Program-made: the position numbers and the translations under genes
Shown: one piece after another, positions 47,329 through 56,442 of the stretch
How the letters are laid out: the number at the start of each line of letters is the position of its first letter
Numbering within the stretch: position 1 is the stretch's first letter
The notes under the pieces: model-generated
Told to the model about the DNA's origin: nothing
The model's input: the letters and a program-made list of their open reading frames with translations, nothing else
Database searches by the model: none
NCBI RefSeq assembly: GCF_016863495.1
Contig: NZ_BOOZ01000028.1
Location: 56,674-120,673, forward strand
Reading direction: 5' to 3'
Origin: Micromonospora andamanensis
GTDB taxonomy: Bacteria > Actinomycetota > Actinomycetes > Mycobacteriales > Micromonosporaceae
Length of the DNA stretch: 64,000 nt

Positions 47329-48846
47329 TCAGGGCGAGACCGCGCAGCCGGTCGTCGGCTCGGGCGCCGCAGCCGGCGCGCCGATCGTGGGCAGCCCCAA
47401 CAGCACCCCGGGGGTACGTGGCGAACGACCCGCCTCAGCCGCGTCGCCGGCCCGGGTGCGGCGGTGCGACAGCGGCGCTCCGTCGGCGTTGAGGTGGTGC
47501 GGTGCGGCGTAGGTGATCGTGGTGTGCACGATGTCGCCGGGCCGGATCGTGCCGGCAGCGCCAGGTCCACCGGCGTCACCGGTGGCGAAGTGCACCAGGC
47601 GGCCGTCGCGGGCCCGGCCCGACATCCGGCCGGTGCGCTCGTCCTTGCGGCCCTCGCCGACGGCGACAAGCACCTCGACCGTCTCGCCGACGAGCTTGCG
47701 GTTCTCCGCCCAGGTGATCTCCTCGACGCAGGCGATCAGCCGCTCGTACCGCTCCTGCACGACAGGCTTGGGCAGCTGGCCGTCCATGCTCGCGGCCGGG
47801 GTGCCGGGGCGCTTGGAGTACTGGAAGGTGAAGGCGGAGGAGAACCGCGCCTCACGGACCACGTCCAGGGTGCGCTCGAAATCCGCCTCGGTCTCGCCGG
47901 GGAAGCCGACGATGATGTCGGTGGTGATCGCCGCGTCGGGCATGGCGGCGCGGACCTTCTCGATGATGCCCAGGTACTTCTCCGACCGGTACGAGCGGCG
48001 CATCGCGCGCAGCACGTCGTCGGAGCCGGACTGCAACGGCATGTGCAGTGAAGGGCAGACGTTCGGCGTCTCGGCCATCGCCGCGATCACGTCGTCGGTG
48101 AAGTCCTTCGGGTGCGGGCTGGTGAACCGGACCCGCTCCAGCCCGTCGATCTCGCCGCAGGCGCGCAGCAGCTTGCCGAAGGCGTACCTGTCGCCGAACT
48201 CGACGCCGTAGGAGTTGACGTTCTGCCCGAGCAGGGTCACCTCCAGCACGCCCTCGTCGACGAGCGCCCGCACCTCGCTGAGGATGTCGCCGGGTCGCCG
48301 GTCCTTCTCCTTGCCGCGCAGCGACGGCACGATGCAGAAGGTGCAGGTGTTGTTGCAGCCCACCGAGATCGACACCCAGCCGGCGTAGGTCGACTCGCGG
48401 CGGGTCGGCAGCGTCGACGGGAAGACGTCGAGGGCTTCGAGGATCTCCACCTCGGCGGCGGCGTTGTGCCGGGCGCGCTCCAGCAGCACCGGCAGCGAGC
48501 CGATGTTGTGGGTACCGAAGACCACGTCCACCCAGGGTGCCCGGCGGACGATGTCGCCGCGGTCCTTCTGGGCCAGGCAGCCACCGACGGCGATCTGCAT
48601 GCCCGGGTGCCGGTTCTTGACCGGACGCAGGTGACCGAGGTTGCCGTACAGTCGGTTGTCCGCGTTCTCGCGGACCGCGCAGGTGTTGAACACCACCACG
48701 TCGGGGGTGTCCTCGGCCTCGCCCGCGCGGACGTAACCCGCCTGCTCCAGCAGGCCGGAAATGCGCTCGGAGTCGTGCACGTTCATCTGGCAGCCGTAGG
48801 TGCGCACCTGGTAGGTGCGCGGGCCGCCCGCCGCTGCGGTAGTCAT
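47329..48846 (-). CDS. miaB: tRNA (N6-isopentenyladenosine(37)-C2)-methylthiotransferase MiaB
   Basis: A 505-residue radical-SAM enzyme that methylthiolates i6A37 in tRNA, the step after MiaA. The N-terminal domain has its three cluster cysteines in RTYGCQMN, VFNTCAVREN and VGGCLAQKD. The radical-SAM cluster is CNNTCTFC in the SVGCNNTCTFCIVPSLRG segment. A TRAM domain (VGETVEVLVAVGEGRKDERT) follows, with a C-terminal tail rich in Pro/Ala. ATG 48846 is used; an in-frame ATG lies three codons upstream at 48855. Confidence 0.95.
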   Translation of the reverse strand: MTTAAAGGPRTYQVRTYGCQMNVHDSERISGLLEQAGYVRAGEAEDTPDVVVFNTCAVRENADNRLYGNLGHLRPVKNRHPGMQIAVGGCLAQKDRGDIVRRAPWVDVVFGTHNIGSLPVLLERARHNAAAEVEILEALDVFPSTLPTRRESTYAGWVSISVGCNNTCTFCIVPSLRGKEKDRRPGDILSEVRALVDEGVLEVTLLGQNVNSYGVEFGDRYAFGKLLRACGEIDGLERVRFTSPHPKDFTDDVIAAMAETPNVCPSLHMPLQSGSDDVLRAMRRSYRSEKYLGIIEKVRAAMPDAAITTDIIVGFPGETEADFERTLDVVREARFSSAFTFQYSKRPGTPAASMDGQLPKPVVQERYERLIACVEEITWAENRKLVGETVEVLVAVGEGRKDERTGRMSGRARDGRLVHFATGDAGGPGAAGTIRPGDIVHTTITYAAPHHLNADGAPLSHRRTRAGDAAEAGRSPRTPGVLLGLPTIGAPAAAPEPTTGCAVSP

Positions 48847-48899
48847 GACGTGCACAGCGTAGCCGGGCCCGAGTTGTCGGACGCAAACGAGGAGAAGCC

Positions 48900-49136
48900 A
48901 TGTGCCGCAGCATCAAGACCCTGCGTGAGCCGTACACCCCGGAGGTCACCGACGCGGACGTGCGGGCCGCGGCGTTGCAGTACGTCCGGAAGATCTCCGG
49001 GTTCCGGGCACCGGCGGCGCACAACGCCGAGGCGTTCGACGCCGCGGTGGCCACGATCGCCGCTGCCACCCGCACCCTGCTCGACGAGCTGGTGGTGCGC
49101 GGCGGCACCCGACCCGCCGCCCCGGCCGGCAACTGA
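48900..49136 (+). CDS. DUF2277 protein
   Basis: A 78-residue protein of the DUF2277 family: it starts MCRSIKTLREP and has VTDADVRAAALQYVRKISGF, AHNAEAFDAAVATIA and LLDELVVRG. Function is unknown. An aacgaggagaagcc ribosome site precedes ATG 48900. It diverges from miaB across 53 bases, a common placement in actinomycetes. Confidence 0.9.
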   Translation: MCRSIKTLREPYTPEVTDADVRAAALQYVRKISGFRAPAAHNAEAFDAAVATIAAATRTLLDELVVRGGTRPAAPAGN

Positions 49137-49212
49137 GTCGCCACGACTGCCGGGCCTGCGGCGGTCGGTGACGGCGGTAGCCAGGCGGTGTCGGCCGGCC
49201 GGTCGCCGGTCG

Positions 49213-49692
49213 TCAGGCGGCGGCCAGGGCCGGGTTCACCGAGTCGGGCGCCCAGCGGGAGCGGTGGCAACGCGACCAGCCCCGGCAGCGCGGGTCTGCC
49301 TCGGTGCACAGGCGGCGGTCGCTGAGCACCTCGCCGTCGTCGGTCTCGCGCACGTCGAAGTGCACCGGGCGGATGCTGCCGTCCGGGGCCACCAGCAGGT
49401 GCCGGGTGTCGTCGAGCGTGTCGTCACGCAGTAGGCAGTTGCGGCCGAGCAGTCGGGCCAGCGCCGCGATGCTCGGCAACTCCGGCAGCCCGTCCGGTAC
49501 GCCGTAGCAGTCCACGATCGTGGCGAACTCCCCCGGCGCCTGCCAGACGTCGCAGACCACCGCGTACGCCGGCAGTCGCAGCGGATCCGCCACCGCCAGT
49601 GGCATCACCACCCGACCGAGCGCGTCGGCCAGCGCCGGGTAGACCTCCACCGGTCGTACCTGGTCGATTCTCCAGTTCCACAGCTCGGTCAT
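49213..49692 (-). CDS. Conserved actinobacterial hypothetical protein
   Basis: A 159-residue cytosolic protein I do not recognise as a named family. It opens MTELWNWRIDQVRPVEVYPA, has a long helical middle (LPSIAALARLLGRNCLLRDD) and a C-terminal segment with three cysteines (RRLCTEADPRCRGWSRCHRS), which could be a metal or disulfide site. The middle strand SIRPVHFDVRETDDGE resembles an OB-like hairpin. ATG 49692 is chosen because cagcgaggag precedes it; the frame extends to 49761. Confidence 0.7.
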   Translation of the reverse strand: MTELWNWRIDQVRPVEVYPALADALGRVVMPLAVADPLRLPAYAVVCDVWQAPGEFATIVDCYGVPDGLPELPSIAALARLLGRNCLLRDDTLDDTRHLLVAPDGSIRPVHFDVRETDDGEVLSDRRLCTEADPRCRGWSRCHRSRWAPDSVNPALAAA

Positions 49693-49907
49693 GCCGTCTC
49701 CTCGCTGTGCTCGTCCCCACCGGCCTCCGGATCGGGCCTTACCGACGATGGTGCGGGGCATTTGCCCCCAGCCGTGGGCAAGTTACCGGTCTGTGACCAT
49801 TCTGGCCCAAATTTCCCTGAGCTTCATCGCTCCAGGTAGCGGGAAGATGACAGTTTATCGGGTATGGTGCGCGTTCCCACGCAACGGCACGCTCGGGCCG
49901 ACCCCGC

Positions 49908-50909
49908 TCAGCGCAGCACGATCCGGTGGTCGCCAGCGGGCAGCAGCTCACCGATCACCGGGGCACCCGGGATCTCCCCGACCACCAGCAGTCCGCCCGA
50001 GGTCTGCGCGTCGGCAAGCAACAGCCGGTCCGGCTCGGTCGCCGCGCCGAAATCGGTGGACGGGGTCACCCACTCCAGGTTGCGGCGGGAACCGCCGCTG
50101 ACGTACCCGTCGCGGACCGCCTCGCGGGCACCTTCCAGGTACGGCACCCGCGCGATGTCGATCGCTACTGTCACCCGGCTCGCCCGGGCCAGCTTCGTGG
50201 CATGGCCGAGCAGACCGAACCCGGTCACGTCGGTGCCGCAGCGCACACCTGCCGCCACCGCCGCCCGCGCGGCGTCCCGGTTCAACGTGGTCATCGCCGC
50301 CACTGCCGCCGGGAAACTCTCGCCGGTGCTCTTGTGGCGGGTGTTGAGCACGCCGACGCCCAGTGGTTTGGTGAGCGACAGCGGCAGCCCGGCTCGCCCG
50401 GCGTCCAGGGTGATCAACTCCTCCGGCCGGACCAGCCCGGTCACCGCCAGGCCGTACTTCGGACCGTCGTCGTCGACGCTGTGCCCCCCGGCCAGGTGGC
50501 ACCCGGCGGCGCGGGCCACGTCCAGACCGCCGCGCAGCACCTCCCGGGCCAACTCCAGCGGCAGCGCCTCCCGGGGCCAGCAGAGCAGGTTCAACGCGAC
50601 AAGTGGGGTGCCGCCCATCGCGTACACGTCGGACAGGGCGTTCGTGGCGGCGATCCGACCCCAGTCGTACGCGTCGTCGACCACAGGCGTGAAGAAGTCA
50701 GCAGTGGTGACCAGGCCGGTGCGTTCGTCCAGCCGGACCACCGCCGCGTCGTCGCCGTGGTCGAGCCCGACCAGCAGCTCGGCGGTGCCGTCAGCGGGAC
50801 CGGCGGCGGGACCAAGGTCGGCGACCATCGCCTCCAGCTCACCGGGCGGGATCTTGCAGGCGCACCCGCCGCCACGGGCGTAACGGGTCAGCCGCACGGG
50901 CTCGGTCAT
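49908..50909 (-). CDS. selD: Selenide, water dikinase (selenophosphate synthetase)
   Basis: A 333-residue enzyme making selenophosphate from selenide and ATP, the selenium donor for selenocysteine, selenouridine or labile Se cofactors. The N-terminal active site is GGGCACKIPP with Cys16 and Lys19, corresponding to Cys17 and Lys20 of the E. coli enzyme. DDAAVV, TTADFFTPVVDDAYDWGRIA and the GGHSVDDDGPKYGLAVTG and TDVTGFGLLGH motifs follow. It carries Cys, not Sec. No selA, selB, ybbB or tRNA-Sec gene was found in the window, so the selenium pathway served is unknown. Confidence 0.94.
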   Translation of the reverse strand: MTEPVRLTRYARGGGCACKIPPGELEAMVADLGPAAGPADGTAELLVGLDHGDDAAVVRLDERTGLVTTADFFTPVVDDAYDWGRIAATNALSDVYAMGGTPLVALNLLCWPREALPLELAREVLRGGLDVARAAGCHLAGGHSVDDDGPKYGLAVTGLVRPEELITLDAGRAGLPLSLTKPLGVGVLNTRHKSTGESFPAAVAAMTTLNRDAARAAVAAGVRCGTDVTGFGLLGHATKLARASRVTVAIDIARVPYLEGAREAVRDGYVSGGSRRNLEWVTPSTDFGAATEPDRLLLADAQTSGGLLVVGEIPGAPVIGELLPAGDHRIVLR

Positions 50910-51097
50910 CCCCCCATGATCTCCGTCACGGGGACGGGACGCCAGTCGTGCCCGTCAAACTCGGACACCGGAGTCGGATCGTCGATGGTGTTACCGCTCC
51001 GTGACCATCTAGGTTGTGTTCCGCCACGTCACCACGCCTACAGTGGCCGCTACCGGGGGTCGACCGACTCCCGACAGCGACGAGGAGGACAGACGAC

Positions 51098-51844
51098 GTG
51101 GCGACGGGCGAACCGCTCATCGTGCTGGACTCGGTAAACAAATGGTTCGGGCCGTTGCATGTGCTTGACGACGTCTCGCTGTCGGTGGGGCGGGGCGAGG
51201 TGGTCGTGGTGATCGGCCCGTCCGGCTCCGGCAAGTCGACGCTGTGCCGCACCATCAACCGGCTTGAGCCGATCAACTCCGGCACCATCACCTTCGACGG
51301 GCAGGCCCTGCCGGCCGAGGGCAAGGCCCTGGCCAAGCTGCGCAGCGAGGTCGGCATGGTGTTCCAGTCGTTCAACCTCTTCGCGCACAAGACGATCCTG
51401 GAGAACGTCACCCTCGGCCCGATCAAGGTCCGTAAGGAGAAGCCGGCGTCCGCCCGCGAGCGGGGTCTGGCCCTGCTCGACCGGGTCGGCATCGCCAACC
51501 AGGCCGACAAGTACCCGGCCCAGCTCTCCGGCGGCCAGCAGCAGCGCGCCGCGATCGCCCGCGCGCTTGCCATGCAGCCCAAGGCGATGCTCTTCGACGA
51601 GCCGACGAGCGCGCTCGACCCGGAGATGGTCGGCGAGGTGCTTGACGTGATGACCTCCCTGGCCCGCGACGGCATGACCATGGTCGTGGTCACCCACGAG
51701 ATGGGTTTCGCGCGGCACGCGGCCAACCGGGTCATCTTCATGGCCGACGGCAAGCTCGTCGAGGATGCCGCTCCGACGGAGTTCTTCGCGAACCCGCGCA
51801 GCGAGCGTGCCAAGGACTTCCTCTCCAAAATCCTCACCCACTAG
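51098..51844 (+). CDS. gluA: Glutamate-type ABC transporter ATP-binding protein
   Basis: A 248-residue polar-amino-acid ABC ATPase. Walker A is GPSGSGKST, the signature LSGGQQQ and Walker B MLFDEPTSALDPEM; the switch His is in VVVTHEMGFA. It is the first gene of a gluABCD-type operon (51098-54423). GTG 51098 has cgaggaggac upstream; the frame extends to 51014. It energises uptake of glutamate or a related acid amino acid. Confidence 0.92.
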   Translation: MATGEPLIVLDSVNKWFGPLHVLDDVSLSVGRGEVVVVIGPSGSGKSTLCRTINRLEPINSGTITFDGQALPAEGKALAKLRSEVGMVFQSFNLFAHKTILENVTLGPIKVRKEKPASARERGLALLDRVGIANQADKYPAQLSGGQQQRAAIARALAMQPKAMLFDEPTSALDPEMVGEVLDVMTSLARDGMTMVVVTHEMGFARHAANRVIFMADGKLVEDAAPTEFFANPRSERAKDFLSKILTH

Positions 51845-51904
51845 GCGTCCGGTAACGGAGATTGTCGTGACCCGGCAGGCTCCAGTCGAAGAAGGAGAAC
51901 AGGT

Positions 51905-52771
51905 ATGCGAATGAAGCGGATGGCGGCGGTCGCCGCCGTTGCCGGCCTCGCGGTAGCGATGACCGCCTGCGGCGGGGACAGCGACGAGGGCAATTCCGGC
52001 ACGGGCGCCGGTGGCATCGTCGGCAAGGCCGAGGGCCAGAAGAAGCTGGTCATCGGCGTCAAGGCCGACCAGCCCGGCCTGGGCCTGCAGACCGGCAGCC
52101 AGTACGAGGGCTTCGACGTGGAGATCGCGAAGATCATCGCGAAGGGCCTCGGCGTCGAGGAGAGCGGCATCGAGTGGAAGACCACCGTGTCGGCCAACCG
52201 GGAGCCCTTCATCGAGCAGGGCACCGTCGACCTCGTGGTCGCCACCTACACCATCAACGACGAGCGCAAGCAGAAGATCAACTTCGCCGGCCCGTACTAC
52301 GTCGCCGGCCAGGACCTGCTCGTCAAGTCCGACTCCACGCTCACCGGTCCGGACCAGCTGGCCGGTAAGACGGTCTGCTCGGTGACCGGCTCCACCCCGG
52401 CCAAGCGGATCCAGGAGAACTACCCGGACGCTCGGCTCCAGCAGTTCGACGCGTACTCCAAGTGCCTGCCGCTGCTGGAGAACGGCCAGGTCGACGCGGT
52501 GACCACCGACGACATCATCCTCGCCGGCTACGCCGCGCAGGACCAGTACGCCGGCAAGTTCAAGGTCGTCGGCAGCACCTTCTCCGACGAGCCGTACGGC
52601 ATCGGCCTGAAGAAGGACGACACCGACGGTTGCGAGAAGGTCAACGAGATCCTCAAGACCGCTGCCGAGGACGGCAGCTACAAGGCCGCCTGGGACGCCA
52701 CCCTGGGCAAGAGCGGCACCCCCGCGCCCGAGCTGGACACCACCAAGCTGACCCACTGCGGCGCAGCCTGA
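51905..52771 (+). CDS. gluB: Glutamate-type substrate-binding lipoprotein
   Basis: A 288-residue binding protein. The lipobox is AMTAC after a short signal (MKRMAAVAAVAGLAVAMTAC), so it is anchored as a lipoprotein. The type-3 solute-binding fold shows KKLVIGVKADQPGLG, GFDVEIAKIIAKGLG, YTINDERKQKINFAGPY and VTTDDIILAGY. An agaaggagaac site precedes the ATG. It delivers glutamate or aspartate to the permeases encoded next. Confidence 0.92.
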   Translation: MRMKRMAAVAAVAGLAVAMTACGGDSDEGNSGTGAGGIVGKAEGQKKLVIGVKADQPGLGLQTGSQYEGFDVEIAKIIAKGLGVEESGIEWKTTVSANREPFIEQGTVDLVVATYTINDERKQKINFAGPYYVAGQDLLVKSDSTLTGPDQLAGKTVCSVTGSTPAKRIQENYPDARLQQFDAYSKCLPLLENGQVDAVTTDDIILAGYAAQDQYAGKFKVVGSTFSDEPYGIGLKKDDTDGCEKVNEILKTAAEDGSYKAAWDATLGKSGTPAPELDTTKLTHCGAA

Positions 52772-52852
52772 CCGGTACCGGAGCCGGCACCCCCAGCGGG
52801 TGCCGGCTCCGGCCTGTCACCGGCCGCCGCCACGTGCCCCGGGAGCCGAAGC

Positions 52853-53527
52853 ATGCACGTATTCACTGATCCGGACAACTTCGACGCGTACGTGTCGGGT
52901 TTCCTCTGGATCCTCAAGCTGACAGGCGCGTCCGCGGTCTGCGCGCTGGTGATCGGCGTACTGCTGGCCGCGATGCGGGTCTCCCCCGTACCCGTGCTGC
53001 GCGGCTTCGGCGCGGCCTGGGTCAACGTCTTCCGTAACACCCCGCTGACGCTCGTCATCTTCTTCTGCTACTTCGGCCTCTTCGCCACCCTCGGCCTGAG
53101 CCTGTCGCAGGACCTGGACCTCAACATCTACTGGCTCGGCGTGATCGGTCTGTCGGTCTACACCGCCGCCTTCGTCTGCGAGGCGGTGCGCTCGGGCATC
53201 AACACCGTGCCGACCGGTCAGGCCGAGGCGGCCCGGGCGATCGGCCTCTCCTTCGCCCAGACCCTGCGGATCGTGGTGCTGCCGCAGGCGGCGCGCTCGG
53301 TGATCGCGCCGCTCGGCAGCATCCTGATCGCGCTCTGCAAGAACGCCACAATCGTCGGCACCATCGGCTTGCTGGAGTCCTCAAACATCATGAAGGACCT
53401 GATCAACAGCAACGGTGACGCCGTCATCCCGATCTTCCTGGTCTTCGCCGGCACCTTCGCCGCTCTCCTGATTCCCACCGGCTACTTCTTCGGCTGGCTG
53501 GCCAACCGTCTGGCGGTGAAGCGCTGA
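52853..53527 (+). CDS. gluC: Glutamate-type ABC transporter permease
   Basis: A 224-residue membrane permease with the HisM/GlnP-type profile: about five hydrophobic helices and the EAA loop QAEAARAIGLSFAQTLRIVV followed by LPQAARSVIAPLG. Its stop shares one base with the gluD start (TGATG). With gluD it forms the channel of the importer. Ligand inferred from operon order. Confidence 0.92.
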   Translation: MHVFTDPDNFDAYVSGFLWILKLTGASAVCALVIGVLLAAMRVSPVPVLRGFGAAWVNVFRNTPLTLVIFFCYFGLFATLGLSLSQDLDLNIYWLGVIGLSVYTAAFVCEAVRSGINTVPTGQAEAARAIGLSFAQTLRIVVLPQAARSVIAPLGSILIALCKNATIVGTIGLLESSNIMKDLINSNGDAVIPIFLVFAGTFAALLIPTGYFFGWLANRLAVKR

Positions 53528-54423
53528 TGAGCACCAGCAGCGTCCTCTACGACCACCCGGGGCCCCGGGCCAAGGTGCGCAACGCGGTGCTGAGCGTCAT
53601 CTTCGGCGTCGCGCTGCTCGGCCTGCTCTACTGGATCTACACCAGATTCGACGAGGCCAACCAGTGGGAGTCCTGGCTGTGGGAGCCGTTCACCCGGTCG
53701 ACCACCTGGACGCAGTTCATCCTGCCGGGCCTGTGGGCGACCCTGAAGGCGGCCGGCGTCGGCATGGTGCTGTCGCTCGCCTTCGGCATCATCTTCGCCT
53801 TCGGCCGGCTCTCCGACCGATTGTGGATCAGTGTGCCGGCCGGCGCGGTGGTGGAGTTCTTCCGCGCGGTGCCGCTGCTGCTGATGATCTTCTTCATCTT
53901 CTACGGCGTACCATTCCTCATCCAGGGCCCGGTGACCGCCTTCTGGGCCGTGGTGATCGGTCTGACCCTCTACAACGGCTCGGTGCTGGCCGAAGCGTTC
54001 CGAGCCGGCATCCGGGCCGTGCCGGGCGGACAGTCCGAGGCGGCGTACGCGGTAGGCATGCGTAAGAACCAGGTCATGCGGCTGATCCTGCTCCCGCAGG
54101 CGGCCCGCGCCATGCTGCCGATCATCGTCAGCCAACTGGTGGTGCTGCTCAAGGACACCGCGCTCGGGTACATCGTGGCCTACCCCGAGCTGCTCCAACG
54201 CGGGGTCAACGACCTCGCCGCCAACTACGGCAACATCATCCCCGCGGCCATGGTGATCGCGGTTATCTACATCGTCATCAATTCGCTGCTCACCTGGTTC
54301 GCCGGCTGGTTGGACCGCCGCACCGGTATCCGATCCTTCCGGATGCCCAGGCAGACCGGCCCGGTCGCCCCCGCCAACGCCGCCCCCGGCGGTGACGGCA
54401 CAGTGGCGGAGCCGCAGGGCTGA
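53527..54423 (+). CDS. gluD: Glutamate-type ABC transporter permease
   Basis: A 298-residue permease, longer than gluC through N- and C-terminal extensions. The EAA loop is QSEAAYAVGMRKNQVMRLIL with LPQAARAMLPII, and helices such as GMVLSLAFGIIFAFGRLS are present. It is the last gene of the operon; a strong hairpin lies between it and the convergent rny gene. Confidence 0.92.
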   Translation: MSTSSVLYDHPGPRAKVRNAVLSVIFGVALLGLLYWIYTRFDEANQWESWLWEPFTRSTTWTQFILPGLWATLKAAGVGMVLSLAFGIIFAFGRLSDRLWISVPAGAVVEFFRAVPLLLMIFFIFYGVPFLIQGPVTAFWAVVIGLTLYNGSVLAEAFRAGIRAVPGGQSEAAYAVGMRKNQVMRLILLPQAARAMLPIIVSQLVVLLKDTALGYIVAYPELLQRGVNDLAANYGNIIPAAMVIAVIYIVINSLLTWFAGWLDRRTGIRSFRMPRQTGPVAPANAAPGGDGTVAEPQG

Positions 54424-54439
54424 GCCCCCGAAGATGGAT

Positions 54440-54467
54440 GCGGCGCCGGCCATAAGGCCGGCGCCGC
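54440..54467. terminator. Hairpin between convergent gluD and rny
   Basis: A perfect 12-bp stem (gcggcgccggcc / ggccggcgccgc) with an ATAA loop, then gctgttt. It is placed to terminate both genes. Confidence 0.82.
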
Positions 54468-54487
54468 GCTGTTTCACAGCCCCCGAA

Positions 54488-56254
54488 TCAGCGGGCGATC
54501 TCGGTGACCCGGGACTCGCGCACCACCGTCACCCGGATCTGACCGGGATAGGTCAGCTCCTCCTCGACCTGCTTGGCCACGTCCCGGGCCAGCACTGCCG
54601 CGCCGATGTCGTCGACATCGTCAGGCTTCACCATCACCCGGATCTCCCGGCCCGCCTGCATAGCGAAAACCTTCTCCACGCCCTGCTTGCCGGCCGCGAT
54701 CTCCTCGATCCGCTCCAGCCGCTTGACGTACGCCTCAAGGCTCTCCCGCCGCGCCCCCGGCCGCCCGCCCGAGCAGGCGTCGGACGCCTGGGTCAGCACC
54801 GCCTCCACGGTCTGCGGCGGCACCTCGTTGTGGTGCGCCTCGATCGCGTGCACCACGTCCTCGCTCTCGCCGTACTTGCGCGCCACGTCGGCGCCGACGA
54901 TCGCGTGACTCCCCTCGACCTCGTGGGTGAGCGCCTTACCGATGTCGTGCAGGAACGCCGACCGCTTGATCAACGGAACGTCCAGCCGCAGCTCGGCAGC
55001 CATCATGCCGGCGATGTGCGCGGTCTCCACCAGGTGCTTGAGCACGTTCTGCCCGTACGAGGTGCGGTAACGCAACCGGCCCAGCAGGTTGACCAGCTCC
55101 GGGTGGATCTCGGTGATGCCGACCTCCACCAGGGCGTCCTCGGCAGCCCGGTGACAGAGCTGGTCCACCTCCTGCCGGGCCAGCTCGTGCACCTCCTCGA
55201 TCCGGTGCGGGTGGATCCGGCCGTCGAGCACCAGCTTCTCCAGCGTCAACCGGCCCACCTCCCGGCGGACCGGGTCGAAGCAGGACAGCAGCACCGCCTC
55301 GGGAGTGTCGTCGATGATCAGGTTGACCCCGGTGACCGACTCGAAGGCCCGGATGTTGCGGCCCTCCCGACCGATGATCCGCCCCTTCATCTCGTCGCCC
55401 GGCAGGTGCAGCACACTCACCACGCTCTCGGCGGTCTGCTCGCTGGCCACCCGCTGGATCGCGTCGACCACGATGTGCCGGGCCCGCTGCTCGGCGGTGG
55501 ACCTGGCGTCGGACTCGATGTCCCGGACCAGCAGCGCGGCCTCCCGCTTCGCCTGGCCCTCGATCGCCTCGATCAACTCGGCCCGCGCGGCGTCGGCGGT
55601 CAACTCGGCGACCCGCTCCAACTCACGCCGACGCTGGTTCTCCGCCTCGGCCAGCTCGGCCTCCCGCTCGGCCAACGCCGCCTCACGGGCGGCCAGCGCG
55701 GCATTCGCCGCCGTGAGCTGGCGCTCCCGTTCCGCGAGCCGCTCCACCTCCTCGGTGTGCAGCCGCTCCCGCTCGTCCATCCGGGTCGCCCGCCGCTCCA
55801 CCTCGGCGGCCTGCTCCCGGGTGGTCGCGGCGAGCACCGCCACCTCCCGTTCGCCACTGCGCCGGGCCGCGGTGCGCAACTGCTCGGCATCCGCCTCGGC
55901 CTGCTTGTGCGCCCGTTCGAGCACCGTGTCCGCCTCGGCGCGGGCGTCGTCGAGCACCCGACGGGCCTCCGCCCGAGCCGCCTTCGCCTCGGCCTTGGCC
56001 GCCGCCGCCTCCGTACGGGCCGCCGCCGCAGCGGACTTCGCCACGTCGATAGTGCTGTTGACCTCGTCTGCTGCGGTACGCAGCGCGGCAAGCGACTGCT
56101 CCTGCCGGTCCTTCTCCGCGACGTACGCGGGATCCTCAGGTGCCGGACGCGTCAACAGTCCCCGAATCAACCGCACCCCGAACAGGACCGCGCCGAGCAC
56201 CACGAGAGTCAGCACCAGCACGGCGGTCAGGATCACGACATCGAAGGCGCTCAC
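54488..56254 (-). CDS. rny: Ribonuclease Y
   Basis: A 588-residue membrane-anchored endoribonuclease of mRNA decay. One N-terminal helix (VVILTAVLVLTLVVLGAVLF) is followed by a long coiled coil (~40-260, rich in Ala/Glu/Arg), a KH domain (GREGRNIRAFESVTGVNLII) and an HD phosphohydrolase domain with HDIGKALTHEVEGSHAIVGA and HNEVPP. The architecture and length match RNase Y. ATG 56254 overlaps a small candidate gene upstream by four bases. It converges on gluD. Confidence 0.94.
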   Translation of the reverse strand: MSAFDVVILTAVLVLTLVVLGAVLFGVRLIRGLLTRPAPEDPAYVAEKDRQEQSLAALRTAADEVNSTIDVAKSAAAAARTEAAAAKAEAKAARAEARRVLDDARAEADTVLERAHKQAEADAEQLRTAARRSGEREVAVLAATTREQAAEVERRATRMDERERLHTEEVERLAERERQLTAANAALAAREAALAEREAELAEAENQRRRELERVAELTADAARAELIEAIEGQAKREAALLVRDIESDARSTAEQRARHIVVDAIQRVASEQTAESVVSVLHLPGDEMKGRIIGREGRNIRAFESVTGVNLIIDDTPEAVLLSCFDPVRREVGRLTLEKLVLDGRIHPHRIEEVHELARQEVDQLCHRAAEDALVEVGITEIHPELVNLLGRLRYRTSYGQNVLKHLVETAHIAGMMAAELRLDVPLIKRSAFLHDIGKALTHEVEGSHAIVGADVARKYGESEDVVHAIEAHHNEVPPQTVEAVLTQASDACSGGRPGARRESLEAYVKRLERIEEIAAGKQGVEKVFAMQAGREIRVMVKPDDVDDIGAAVLARDVAKQVEEELTYPGQIRVTVVRESRVTEIAR

Positions 56255-56442
56255 GAGGCGACTCCGTCCGGCCGGTCACCACGATGAGCCACCACACCTA
56301 CGACTTCCCCGGCACCCCCGAGCCCGGCCACGGCGGCACCGGAAGACGACCCAGGCTGCTGCCCCGGCGACCCCGAACCCTGCTCACCGTCGTCGGCGGC
56401 CTCGGACTCCGCCGCCCCCGAAGTGCCGCGCCCCCCGCTCAT
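56251..56442 (-). CDS. Possible small low-complexity protein coupled to rny
   Basis: A 63-residue frame, MSGGRGTSGAAESEAADDGE onward, is rich in Gly/Ser/Ala and ends with an ATGA overlap on the rny start. A gcggagcggag element precedes ATG 56442. Coupling to rny is suggestive, but the composition gives no family, and the frame could be chance in high-GC DNA. Confidence 0.3.
   Translation of the reverse strand: MSGGRGTSGAAESEAADDGEQGSGSPGQQPGSSSGAAVAGLGGAGEVVGVVAHRGDRPDGVAS

Noticed and set aside
49693..51097. Search for a tRNA-Sec gene around selD
   Set aside because: No cloverleaf-like long-armed tRNA or GTTCGA-type loop was found on either strand.
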